NCBI GenBank assembly: GCA_000302695.1
Contig: AMFN01000002.1
Location: forward strand, 435,948-499,947
Length of the DNA stretch: 64,000 bases
Origin: Enterobacteriaceae bacterium LSJC7
GTDB taxonomy: Bacteria; Pseudomonadota; Gammaproteobacteria; Enterobacterales; Enterobacteriaceae
Direction: 5' to 3'
Shown piece after piece: positions 29,305 through 37,347 of the stretch. Within the stretch, counting starts at the first letter, position 1. The number at the start of each line of letters is the position of its first letter. Below the pieces are notes generated by a model, which saw only the letters and a list, made by a program, of their open reading frames with translations, was not told the origin of the DNA and made no database searches. The translations under genes and the position numbers were made by a program.

Positions 29305-30762
29305 ATGTTAAAGTTTATTGTTACTGCAACCCCTCCTACGCCAAATGGCGATCTTCACCTGGGGCATCTTTCCGGACCGTTTCTCGCCGCTGACGTCATG
29401 CAACGGCGGCTAAAATACCTGGGTCACGATGTGTTGTTTGTGACCTACAGTGATGATTATCAAAGCTATTTACCAAGAAAAACCCAGGCGTTACGCAGAA
29501 AGCCTTTTGCTTATGCCCGACTGATGCGCCAGGCAATGACGCTGTCGCTGGAGTTGGTCAATATCCGTTTTGACACCTTCATGCAGGCCGCCGACACCCC
29601 GGCTTATCAGCATGCAGGTGAGCATTATGCCCGTTTGGTGGCAGAGCAAACGCAATGTAAAGCGCATAAAACGTTCTACTGTACTGACTGCAATCTGTAT
29701 GGCTACGAGGGTTTTGGCAGAACGCAGTGTAACTGGTGTGGAACCTCTTCAGACACCAGCCAGTGTGAACACTGTGCCCGCGTCCCGGATGTTGAACAAA
29801 TCAGCACCATGACCTGCATGTCCTGCCAGGGACAGATGCAACCGGTCCAGGTCAAACAGCACATCTGGAAGATTGGTCAGAACTATCCTGCCGTCAGGCA
29901 CGCTTTAGCGCGCCGCCCAATGCGAAACTGCCTGAGCGATTACCTGGCTGAGGTGTTGAGCAATGAGAATGAATGCTGGCCGTTGACTCGCCCGGGTGAT
30001 GCCGGGGTGCCGGTTGCGGCGCTGGATAATTACCCTGTGCATACCTGGTTTTTAGGTTTAGCAGGCTACAGAAGCTGCGTTGAGAGCTATCTGGCCGCTC
30101 ACCCGGAGCGTGGCGAATTTGCTCAGTGGTGGACGCCCGATACCGAACTGGTGCATTTGCTGGGCTTCGATTGTTCCTACAGCCATGCGGTAGGTTACAG
30201 CAGCCTGCTGATGGCCGACCAGAGCGGACCTCGCCCTGGTACTTTTATTACCAACCGTTTCCTTAAGCTTGATGGCGAGGATTTCTCCACCAGCCGTGGG
30301 CATGCTGTGTGGATTAAAGATTTGGCCGGACAATATCCTGCCGATGCGATTCGGTTATTTTGCGCACTCACCGCGCCGGAAACCGCAGTCAGTAACTTTA
30401 GCCGCGAGCAGTTCCAGGAGTGGTATCAACAGAGCTTCCTGCCGCTGGCAAAGCGAGCTGAACAGATAACGGATGCCGCTTCTCTGAGTGCCGCTCAGGT
30501 CGAGTCGTTGCGCAGCCACGCGTCTTACCTGCGCTGGCAGACGTTTGCCTCTCTTGAGGCGTTTTCGATTGCTGGCATGGCGCAGGCGGCACTGGATTTT
30601 GCTGCGGTGATTCAGGCTGATGAGGCGTTGTCTGGCGCGCCGCAGGCCTGGCAGTTGCTGGGCGAGTTAATGCAGCCGCTTTGCCCTGATCTGGCCGACA
30701 CACTCTTTGCGCTCACCGCGTGCGATGAGCAGCCTGCAAAGGTATTGCATGAATCCGCTTAA
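29305..30762 (+). CDS. Methionyl-tRNA-synthetase-like enzyme, candidate hydrazine synthetase subunit
   Basis: 485 residues of class I synthetase fold most like MetRS. The HIGH box is HLGH at residues 18-21 in PPTPNGDLHLGHL. A zinc-knuckle insertion has four CxxC pairs (about 126-174). TELVHLLGFDCSYSHAVGYSS aligns with the MetRS segment before KMSKS, but the KMSKS position reads DFSTSRG (326-332), so both lysines are gone. The C-terminal 150 residues are short for a tRNA anticodon-binding domain. In actinobacterial hydrazine pathways (S56-p1 Spb40 type) a MetRS-like domain activates an amino acid that the cupin domain joins to an N-hydroxylated diamine, forming an N-N bond. A cupin, an N-hydroxylase and a DAO-type oxidase are in this operon, so I infer that role. 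Less likely: a MetRS copy for antibiotic self-resistance. The start is uncertain; ATG at 29290 is an alternative. Confidence 0.85.
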   Translation: MLKFIVTATPPTPNGDLHLGHLSGPFLAADVMQRRLKYLGHDVLFVTYSDDYQSYLPRKTQALRRKPFAYARLMRQAMTLSLELVNIRFDTFMQAADTPAYQHAGEHYARLVAEQTQCKAHKTFYCTDCNLYGYEGFGRTQCNWCGTSSDTSQCEHCARVPDVEQISTMTCMSCQGQMQPVQVKQHIWKIGQNYPAVRHALARRPMRNCLSDYLAEVLSNENECWPLTRPGDAGVPVAALDNYPVHTWFLGLAGYRSCVESYLAAHPERGEFAQWWTPDTELVHLLGFDCSYSHAVGYSSLLMADQSGPRPGTFITNRFLKLDGEDFSTSRGHAVWIKDLAGQYPADAIRLFCALTAPETAVSNFSREQFQEWYQQSFLPLAKRAEQITDAASLSAAQVESLRSHASYLRWQTFASLEAFSIAGMAQAALDFAAVIQADEALSGAPQAWQLLGELMQPLCPDLADTLFALTACDEQPAKVLHESA

Positions 30763-31213
30763 TTATCAGAAGCGTGAGGTGAGTTTTCTCGGCTCGCAGA
30801 CGGTCGGGACCACGCAGCTGAAAATCTATTACCTCACCAGCGATAAGCGCAAGTCGCAGCCGGTCCCTGAAACAGAACGTCAGCGCCAGTGGTTAGCGCA
30901 GGGGCTGGATGAAGCTGACTTCAACGGTGAGCATCACATCGGTTTTGCCATTATTCATGCGGCTGATGACGGAGATTATCTGCTTATCAGCACATGGTGT
31001 GACGCCAACATGCTGCGCCACCGGGTGTTCACGATAGGTGACGATGGCCGCCTACAGTCGTTAGAAAAAACAAAAATCATCGCCTGTGTCTGGGAGCTGG
31101 CCGTGATGTTCTATGAGCGTAACTGCTGGATAGAGCAGGTGATGATAAGCGAGACACTCAACGAGGCGAATGTGCAGCGTTATTTGCAAAAGGGGTACAG
31201 CGGGTGGGTTTAA
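30749..31213 (+). CDS. Hypothetical protein of the biosynthetic cluster (154 residues)
   Basis: Family not recognised. The start at 30749 (MNPLNYQKREVSF) follows AAAGG and overlaps the MetRS-like gene by 14 bases, so the two are translationally coupled. Soluble, mixed alpha/beta, no signal peptide; recognisable patches are HHIGFAIIHAADDGDYLLISTW and ACVWELAVMFYERNCWIEQV. Its place directly after the synthetase gene suggests a partner or accessory protein of the same step, but nothing in the sequence proves this. Confidence 0.8.
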   Translation: MNPLNYQKREVSFLGSQTVGTTQLKIYYLTSDKRKSQPVPETERQRQWLAQGLDEADFNGEHHIGFAIIHAADDGDYLLISTWCDANMLRHRVFTIGDDGRLQSLEKTKIIACVWELAVMFYERNCWIEQVMISETLNEANVQRYLQKGYSGWV

Positions 31214-31686
31214 ATATTCGGCCAGTCAGACCTGATGAACTTGTCCAGCTTGTGGCGCTGTGTGCGGAACATGCTGAATACGAAAAGTTAAGCTATCACG
31301 CTAACGGTCAACAGCAGCGTTTGCAGACCGCCCTGTTTAGTCAGCCCGCCCGGTTGTTTTGTTGGGTGGTGGCGGATGATAACGGCATGCTGCATGGCTA
31401 CGTTTCTGCCACCCTCGATTATTCAACCTGGTCTGCGGCACCGTTTGTGTATATGGATTGCCTGTATTTAACCGCCAGCCTGCGCGGCCACGGCGTCGGA
31501 CGGCAGTTGATGAATACCCTGATTGATTTTGCCGAGCAGAATCAGTGTTCAGAGATCCAGTGGCAGACGCCACCGGATAACCAGCTGGGTATTGGTTTTT
31601 ATCAGCATATTGGCGCAAACCGCCTGCCGAAAGCGCGCTTTACGCTAAACCGCACCAGTCGCCTGTGGCAGCGTGACGCCGCATGA
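31204..31686 (+). CDS. GNAT-family N-acetyltransferase
   Basis: 160 residues with a single GNAT domain. The acetyl-CoA pyrophosphate loop is in SLRGHGVGRQLMNTLIDFA (about 96-113), preceded by the beta-4 strand APFVYMDCLYLT; GFYQHIGANRLPKARF is the C-terminal motif B region. The start is GTG at 31204, ten bases inside the previous gene. It probably acetylates an amine, hydroxylamine or hydrazine in the pathway, either as a tailoring step or as self-protection; the substrate cannot be read from the sequence. Confidence 0.85.
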   Translation: MGLNIRPVRPDELVQLVALCAEHAEYEKLSYHANGQQQRLQTALFSQPARLFCWVVADDNGMLHGYVSATLDYSTWSAAPFVYMDCLYLTASLRGHGVGRQLMNTLIDFAEQNQCSEIQWQTPPDNQLGIGFYQHIGANRLPKARFTLNRTSRLWQRDAA

Positions 31687-31722
31687 AGCCGTGTCGCTGG
31701 AAACTATAAACAGGATAGTAAA

Positions 31723-33351
31723 ATGACTTCATTCCCACGCTGGGCTTATCAGGCCGATGGCGAGCAAACGCGAGATTATGAACTGGGTGAATTGTTTGCA
31801 TTCGGTAGACAACACAGCCCGCAAAAGCTGGCAATAAGCGACGGCAAGCGCAGTTACACCTTTGCGCAACTGGAGACGATGGCGATAAGCCTGGCACAAT
31901 GGCTGTCTGCAAAGGGCGTTAATACGGGGACCTGTGTGCCGGTGCTGGCCGAAAAGAGCGCCATCATGCCGGTTATTGCGGCTGCCTGTTGGAAAATAGG
32001 CGCCGTCTATGTGCCACTCGACGGCCAGTTGCCAGAAGCCCGCATTCGCAAGTTGCTGGCCCGGCTGGCATCGCCAGTGGTGCTGGCTGTCTCGCACCCG
32101 GCGCTGGATAACACCGCCAACTGGTTGAGCGGCGAAGCGTTAGTGGAGGTGTGCAATCAGCCAGCGCTGGCTGAAGACAGCCGCGCCATTTATCAGCACG
32201 CGCCTGATGACACGGCCTATATCATTTTTACTTCAGGCTCTACGGGAGAACCCAAAGGGGTAGAAATCAGCGCCCACAGTCTGAAAACCTATTTTGCTGC
32301 GCACAATCAGTGGTTGCGATTTACGCCTGATTCACGCGTTTTCAGCCTGTCGCCGTTTCATTTTGATGTGTCTATTGAAGACACCTTGCTGCCGCTGTCT
32401 CTGGGTGCTTTTGTCTGGCAATTTGCCAGCGTGCATGCAGGCGCCATTATGCGCGGCATCATTATTCGCGAAAAAATCACGCACCTTATCGCCGTTTCCA
32501 CACTGCTTTCCCTGATTACCGAAAATGGCGGCCAGATTCAGGCAGAAAACTTCCCGGCCCTTGAAATGGTGATGACCGGCGCGGAAGTGTGCGATCCGAA
32601 AATCATCAACCTGTGGAAGCAGAAGCTGCCGCAGGTGCGCCTGATTAATGCCTATGGCCCAACGGAAACCACCATTGTCTGCTGTTGCTATGAGATTGCG
32701 CAGCCGGACGAGCAGCGCACCATAAGCTGGCCAATTGGTGTGCCGCTGGCGCACGTTTCTTACCTGCTTATGGATGAAAATCAGCAGATTCAGCCGGGGG
32801 CCGACATCACCGGTGAGCTGTGCATCGGTGGCGAGCTGGTGATGAAAGGCTACCTGGGCCAACCACAGGAAACCGCAAAGGTCATTTTTGAGCACCAGGG
32901 CGTGCGCTATTACCGCACCGGTGACATCTGCCTGCGCCAGGCAGACGGCAATATTCTCTACGTGGGCCGCCGTGATGATGAGGTCAAGATTGCAGGCCGG
33001 CGTATTCATCTGGGTGAGATTCGCCAGAAATGCCTTGCAACCAGCGGTGCGCAGCGTGTGGCTATCCGCAAAGTGCAGCTGGCGGGCAAAGATCATATCG
33101 CGATGGTGATAACGGGCGAAGAAAGCCGTGAACTGGTCAATATTGAGGCTTCACTGGCCGCCGAGCTGCCGCGCTATATGCTGCCAACGCTATGGGGCTG
33201 GGCAGAAGAGGTCAATCTGAGTGCCAACGGAAAAACAGACGAAAGACTGTTGTTAGACCAGTTGGTAGAAGCGGCGAGCCAGCAGCCGTCGCGTTATTTC
33301 ATCCGCCGTCAGGGTGGCAGCTTTACTCCAATGAATCGAGGTGATGCGTGA
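31723..33351 (+). CDS. Stand-alone amino-acid adenylation enzyme (NRPS A-domain)
   Basis: 542 residues, one adenylation domain of the ANL superfamily with no carrier or condensation domain. Core motifs: A3 YIIFTSGSTGEPKGV (about 166-180), A4 SPFHFDVSIED with the Asp that usually binds an alpha-amino group, A5 NAYGPTETT (about 307-315), A7 YRTGDICLR (about 400), A8 GRRDDEVKIAGRRIHLGE (about 413-430) and A10 Lys in SANGKTDE (about 504). It should activate an amino acid and load it on the carrier domain of the next protein; the two genes overlap by four bases (GTGA). Candidate substrates are a hydrazino acid or diaminobutyrate. Ribosome site ACAGGATAG supports the start. Confidence 0.92.
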   Translation: MTSFPRWAYQADGEQTRDYELGELFAFGRQHSPQKLAISDGKRSYTFAQLETMAISLAQWLSAKGVNTGTCVPVLAEKSAIMPVIAAACWKIGAVYVPLDGQLPEARIRKLLARLASPVVLAVSHPALDNTANWLSGEALVEVCNQPALAEDSRAIYQHAPDDTAYIIFTSGSTGEPKGVEISAHSLKTYFAAHNQWLRFTPDSRVFSLSPFHFDVSIEDTLLPLSLGAFVWQFASVHAGAIMRGIIIREKITHLIAVSTLLSLITENGGQIQAENFPALEMVMTGAEVCDPKIINLWKQKLPQVRLINAYGPTETTIVCCCYEIAQPDEQRTISWPIGVPLAHVSYLLMDENQQIQPGADITGELCIGGELVMKGYLGQPQETAKVIFEHQGVRYYRTGDICLRQADGNILYVGRRDDEVKIAGRRIHLGEIRQKCLATSGAQRVAIRKVQLAGKDHIAMVITGEESRELVNIEASLAAELPRYMLPTLWGWAEEVNLSANGKTDERLLLDQLVEAASQQPSRYFIRRQGGSFTPMNRGDA

Positions 33352-33989
33352 GTCATCAGGCTTATTTAGCGCGCGTAGAAAACGTGATTCGTGCAACCGT
33401 GACCTTCCAGCAGGAGGTGACGTTGCAGGAAGACACCGAACTGTACACATTAGGCATTGATTCCCTGTCCACCATTAATGTGCTGCTGGCACTGGCCGCA
33501 GATTACCAGATTGAGCTGGAAAATTTCATCAGCGAAATCGACGGACTGAAAACGGTAGGCGATCTCTGTGCGCTGGCGGCAAAATTCAGCGCCGCCGCAC
33601 AGCCCGCTGCGCCAGCGAATATCAAATTCTTCTCTCAGCAGGCGCTGCATTACGAGTATGGCCTGGATGGGATCCGCACTTTCCCCTGGGAAAAGGTTAA
33701 TACGCCGATAGGTTCGGGCTACTGCATTGTGCGTCCCTTTAGCGAAACACTCCCGCATATCAATCAGCCGGATGATGAAGATGAACTCTTTGTCGGTATC
33801 CAGGGGCAGGCTCTGGTGGTGATTGATGGGCAGGAGTATCCGTTTACCCAGGGCGATCAGGTATTTATCCCGCGGGGTAGCCATCACTATGTGCGCAATA
33901 ACAGTGATGAATCTTTCCATTTTTTCACCGTCTGGTGGAATCAGGCTGGCGCCCGGGCTTATCTGGCTCAGGAAGAAAAGGCTCAGTAA
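33348..33989 (+). CDS. Carrier protein-cupin fusion (PCP/ACP plus zinc-type cupin)
   Basis: 213 residues in two parts. Residues about 1-80 are a phosphopantetheinyl carrier domain, with the attachment Ser at 39 in LYTLGIDSLSTINVLLAL. An Ala/Pro linker (SAAAQPAAPAN) leads to a cupin at about 105-205, with putative metal ligands His137, Glu144 or Glu146, and His179/His180 in the block GDQVFIPRGSHHYVRNN. In known hydrazine synthetases the cupin is fused to the MetRS-like domain; here it is fused to a carrier, which would let the N-N-forming step act on, or hand over to, a thioester-bound substrate. GTG start overlapping the A-domain stop. I know of no described protein with this domain pairing in such a pathway. 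Confidence 0.88.
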   Translation: MSHQAYLARVENVIRATVTFQQEVTLQEDTELYTLGIDSLSTINVLLALAADYQIELENFISEIDGLKTVGDLCALAAKFSAAAQPAAPANIKFFSQQALHYEYGLDGIRTFPWEKVNTPIGSGYCIVRPFSETLPHINQPDDEDELFVGIQGQALVVIDGQEYPFTQGDQVFIPRGSHHYVRNNSDESFHFFTVWWNQAGARAYLAQEEKAQ

Positions 33990-33991
33990 TA

Positions 33992-35038
33992 ATGGAAAAT
34001 CAATGGGATATCATCATTATCGGTGCCGGTCTTGCGGGCAGTGCGCTGGCTGAAAACATCAGCCGCAGCGGTTTGCGCATTCTGCTGGTGGATGCAACCG
34101 AGCCGGGTAGTGGTGGTGCCAGCGCGCGTTCGCGCGGTATGGTGCGGGTGTACGATCCTGATCCTACATTGATGCAATATAACGTGGACGGCGTGCGGGA
34201 ATGGCGGCGGCTCAATCAGCGCTGGCCGGGGCTTTTCTGCCAGTGTGGGCTTATCTACCTGCTTAAAGAGGCGAATATTGCTGGCGCGCAGGCGTTGTTA
34301 CCGACGTTCTCCTCGCCCGACTATCCCATTGAATTGATTTCCCGTGAGCAGGCTTTGCAGCTGATGCCGGGGCTGAACATCCCGGCACAGGCCGGCATTC
34401 TTTATGAGCCGCGCGGGGGATATGTTAACCCCCGGCTGGCCTGCCAGTTGCTGGCGCATCAGGCGAGGGAGCAGGGGGCGGAACTCCTTGCAGGTGTACA
34501 GGTTACCGGCGTTGAATCTCAGCCTGACGGTGTCAGGGTACATACCGCGCAGCACATCTTAACGGCCCGGCTGGCAGTGGTGGCCGCCGGGGCGCATAGT
34601 CGCACCTTGCTTGCTGATATCCCCGTGTTTAGCCGCTCCATTGCGCTGGCTAACCTCTACAGCGTGCAGGCGCAGGCACCGCAAACCTGCCTGATAGACG
34701 AATACAGCGGCAGCTATCTGCGCCCAGGCTCTGCCTCATTCGTTTTTGCCGGTGGTGCGCCACAACAGGACGCCGACGAGCCTGAACAACTGCAACACCA
34801 CCAGAGTGCGCATAGCGTCAATCTTCATCTGGCGCAAAAGATGCTTCCCGATGCGTCATTACAGCTCAGTCATGGCTGGGATGGCTATGATGGTTACACC
34901 ACCAACTTCCTGCCACAGGTACAACTCATGAAGGAACGTCATCTGGCGCTGTTTTGCGGTTTCTCTGGCCGTGGGGCGAAATACATTCCAGCGGCAGCAC
35001 GCCAGTTCAGCCAACAGCTTCAGGAGTTTTTGCAATGA
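33992..35038 (+). CDS. FAD-dependent amine/amino-acid oxidase (DAO family)
   Basis: 348 residues, glycine/D-amino-acid oxidase fold. Dinucleotide-binding start WDIIIIGAGLAGSALAENI (about 5-23), GGASARSRGMVR typical of the DAO flavin contact, substrate-domain segments YEPRGGYVNPRLACQLL and C-terminal GFSGRGAKYIPAAARQF. In hydrazinoacetate pathways a flavoenzyme of this family oxidises the lysine-glycine hydrazine adduct and releases the hydrazino acid; I infer this task. The start MENQWD lies two bases after the previous stop; the frame is open 19 codons earlier. It shares ATGA with the next gene. Confidence 0.9.
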   Translation: MENQWDIIIIGAGLAGSALAENISRSGLRILLVDATEPGSGGASARSRGMVRVYDPDPTLMQYNVDGVREWRRLNQRWPGLFCQCGLIYLLKEANIAGAQALLPTFSSPDYPIELISREQALQLMPGLNIPAQAGILYEPRGGYVNPRLACQLLAHQAREQGAELLAGVQVTGVESQPDGVRVHTAQHILTARLAVVAAGAHSRTLLADIPVFSRSIALANLYSVQAQAPQTCLIDEYSGSYLRPGSASFVFAGGAPQQDADEPEQLQHHQSAHSVNLHLAQKMLPDASLQLSHGWDGYDGYTTNFLPQVQLMKERHLALFCGFSGRGAKYIPAAARQFSQQLQEFLQ

Positions 35039-35961
35039 TAAGGCTCGCTTGCGTGGCATGCATGGATACAAACCGCTCTGTCCATACGCTCACCTGGCTG
35101 CGCGCCATTGAGCTGGCGCAGGCATATTTGTTGCCCGCGCAGGTCACGCTGAAGCTTTTTGATGATAAGGCTAATGCACCGGGTGGGGCTGAGGCTGCCA
35201 GGCAGATAGTGGACTGGTCTGCGGATGTGGTGGTTGGGCATTTTGCGTCTGCGGCCGCAGAGGCGGCGGCACCGTGGTACGCGCAGCACAACGTGCCACT
35301 GTTTTTACCGGCGGCAACGGCGAAACATCTCACGGCAAATTCCACCACCTGGCGCTTGTGTGATAACGATGAAGATTATGTCACCTGGCTGGCACACCTG
35401 CCGTTTTCTCAGCAGCACGGTACGCTGGCGATTGAGCACGATGGCTCCGTACACGGTAAAAGCGTGGCGCAGCAGCTGCATGCTGCATTAAAACCCACGG
35501 CAGGTTCAGAGCAGGCGGCAACGACTTTTTTTGCCGGATGCTTTTCCCAGGCGCTGGAGTGGGCCGTCAACTGGGCGCGTTGCGCGCCGCCGCATGCCTG
35601 CCTTATTTTGTCAGATGATGCTTTTTCGGCAGAGTTGGTGCCTGCACTGCTGGCCCGCGGCATCGACGTTGATTCCCGCCAGATTTATGTGGCAGCCATA
35701 TCGCCGCAGCCTGCGGGCGAGAAAGCATCCATGCTGGCTTCTGCCTGGCAACAGCGCTGGGGCGCAACGCCAGGCTGCTACTTTTGGGAAACCCTGGCGG
35801 CGTTGCAGGTGGCTTGCCAGTACCCTGATTTTCCTGCCCACACGCTGCTGGGAACACTGCATTTTGATGCCCGGCGCGAGAGTCGCCCCGGCAGTTTTAT
35901 GCTCTGCCAGGCCACGCGCCAGGGACTGCAACGGGTGTTAACGATGGAGGAGAGCCTGTGA
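35035..35961 (+). CDS. Periplasmic-binding-protein-like protein without signal peptide
   Basis: 308 residues that resemble the type 1 periplasmic binding fold of branched-chain amino-acid receptors (LivJ-like). ADVVVGHFASAAAEAAAPWY and NVPLFLPAATAKHLT correspond to the family pattern of 'availability then choice' loops in the N-lobe, and CLILSDDAFSAELVPALL to the second lobe. There is no signal peptide or lipobox, and no permease or ATPase gene nearby, so it should stay in the cytosol. A ligand-binding, sensing or catalytic-accessory role is possible. Coupled by ATGA to the oxidase upstream and by GTGA to the hydrolase downstream. Confidence 0.75.
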   Translation: MIRLACVACMDTNRSVHTLTWLRAIELAQAYLLPAQVTLKLFDDKANAPGGAEAARQIVDWSADVVVGHFASAAAEAAAPWYAQHNVPLFLPAATAKHLTANSTTWRLCDNDEDYVTWLAHLPFSQQHGTLAIEHDGSVHGKSVAQQLHAALKPTAGSEQAATTFFAGCFSQALEWAVNWARCAPPHACLILSDDAFSAELVPALLARGIDVDSRQIYVAAISPQPAGEKASMLASAWQQRWGATPGCYFWETLAALQVACQYPDFPAHTLLGTLHFDARRESRPGSFMLCQATRQGLQRVLTMEESL

Positions 35962-36845
35962 ATACGCAACCGCTGGCAACCGACTTTGCCAATCTGCTGG
36001 CTGCCCGGCGGCTCTTTGTGGGCAAAGGGGCACAGCAGGAAGCCGATTATGGCCGCCAACGGGTGGCGCGGTGGATTGCTAACGTGTCGGCAGCGCAAAG
36101 CGCAAAGATTGAAGTGAACGGCGCCGTACGTTGTTTTATTCCCCAGACGCGGAGTAGCGCAGCGCCCATTTTTTATCTGCACGGTGGTGGGCTGGTTTAC
36201 TATTCCACTGAAGTATTCAGCTCCTTTTTAAGCCTCCTTGCCAGCCTCACCGGACGGGAGATCCGCGCTTTTGATTACCCTAAAGCGCCAGAAACGCCCA
36301 TGGTGGATATTGTGGGTCATCTTGAACAGCAGTTGGCCAGAGAGTTGGGGCGCGTTGACGCACCGCCCTGTCTGATGGGCGACAGCGTCGGCGGTCTGTT
36401 AGCGCTGTGGTTTGCGGGGTCGTTTAACCAGGCCTTTTCCCGTCTCTGCCTGCTGTATCCGGTTCTGGCTAACCATCATGACTTTGACTCTTTCCAGCGT
36501 TACGGAGAAGGTTACCTTTTGGATGCGGCTATAATGCGCTGGTTTGCTGATCACTGGCTCCCCTGGTGTCGCCAGCAGCAGTTCAACCCGCTTGCCCCTG
36601 ATTATGCGTTCGACAGGTTACCTGAGGTCGTTCTGCATACTGCCGGCTATGATGTTCTGGCCGATGAAGGCCTCGCTTTTGCCGCACATGCTCGCCAGGC
36701 GGGAAGGGCGTTGCAGCATCACCATCATCCGGCGCTGCCCCATGATTTTTGTCTTTACGTTGGCAAACTTGCCAGTTCCCGTCAGGCCGTTGAACACATT
36801 GCCAGGACGTTGGATGCTGCGCACACATTTATCGGTAAACAGTGA
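35958..36845 (+). CDS. Alpha/beta hydrolase, hormone-sensitive-lipase-like
   Basis: 295 residues. Oxyanion motif HGGG (75-78) in IFYLHGGGLVYYS, nucleophile Ser143 in MGDSVGGLLALWF, acid Asp in TAGYDVLADEG and His in ALPHDFCLY complete the triad. Family members are esterases or deacylases. In this context it could release a carrier-bound acyl group, remove an acetyl group added by the GNAT, or edit mis-loaded carrier. GTG start with GGAGGAG ahead, overlapping the previous stop by four bases. Confidence 0.88.
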   Translation: MNTQPLATDFANLLAARRLFVGKGAQQEADYGRQRVARWIANVSAAQSAKIEVNGAVRCFIPQTRSSAAPIFYLHGGGLVYYSTEVFSSFLSLLASLTGREIRAFDYPKAPETPMVDIVGHLEQQLARELGRVDAPPCLMGDSVGGLLALWFAGSFNQAFSRLCLLYPVLANHHDFDSFQRYGEGYLLDAAIMRWFADHWLPWCRQQQFNPLAPDYAFDRLPEVVLHTAGYDVLADEGLAFAAHARQAGRALQHHHHPALPHDFCLYVGKLASSRQAVEHIARTLDAAHTFIGKQ

Positions 36846-36852
36846 GGTTATT

Positions 36853-37251
36853 ATGTCATCAATTGAACAGCTGTCTTATTATCAAAAAAAGTTAGCCTAT
36901 GAGACCGACTCATGGGATTTGTATCTGGCATTAAAAAATAACGACAATGTTGTTGTGGTTGATGGCCGCAGTAAAGAGGCTTATCAGCGTGAGCATATTC
37001 CGGGTGCAATTAACCAGCCGCATAAAGAAATTTGTTTTAATAACACAGAGCATTTAGACAAAACAAAATTGTACATCTGCTACTGCGATGGAATTGGTTG
37101 TAATGCCTCAACCAAAACGGCGATGAAGCTGATGACGTTAGGTTTCCAGGTCAAAGAGTTACTGGGCGGGCTGGACTGGTGGAAACGTGATGGTTACTCC
37201 ACGGAAGGCTTCGAAGGGAAAGAAGGGACGCCTGTAGTCTGCGGTTGCTGA
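36853..37251 (+). CDS. Rhodanese-domain protein
   Basis: 132 residues with one rhodanese domain: VVVVDGRSKEAYQREHIPGAI (about 33-53) is the CH2A-like element, and the active loop follows in LYICYCDGIGCNAST with Cys78 at the catalytic position and Cys83 ending the loop. LLGGLDWWKRDGY is the conserved tail. Standard loops read CRxGxR; here it is CDGIGCN, so the anion specificity probably differs. It may supply sulfur or handle a nucleophile in the pathway. The start follows AGTGAGG; the gene is last before a long hairpin. Confidence 0.88.
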   Translation: MSSIEQLSYYQKKLAYETDSWDLYLALKNNDNVVVVDGRSKEAYQREHIPGAINQPHKEICFNNTEHLDKTKLYICYCDGIGCNASTKTAMKLMTLGFQVKELLGGLDWWKRDGYSTEGFEGKEGTPVVCGC

Positions 37252-37273
37252 GTCAGCGCAGATCGGTAAAACA

Positions 37274-37305
37274 ATCCGTATTATTACTCCGGTAATAATA
37301 CGGAT
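37274..37305. repeat. Perfect 14-bp inverted repeat in the cluster
   Basis: ATCCGTATTATTAC and its exact complement flank a TCCG tetraloop between the rhodanese and NTF2-like genes. There is no T-run after it, so it is not a textbook terminator. It may slow transcription, stabilise the upstream mRNA end, or be an operator for a regulator encoded elsewhere. Confidence 0.8.
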
Positions 37306-37347
37306 ATACAGTGTGTTTAATCTCTTATTAATATTTAAATAAAAAAT

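Noticed and set aside
29305-30762. A second MetRS giving antibiotic resistance
   Set aside because: KMSKS is degenerate (DFSTS), the anticodon-binding part is short, and the gene is embedded in a biosynthetic operon.
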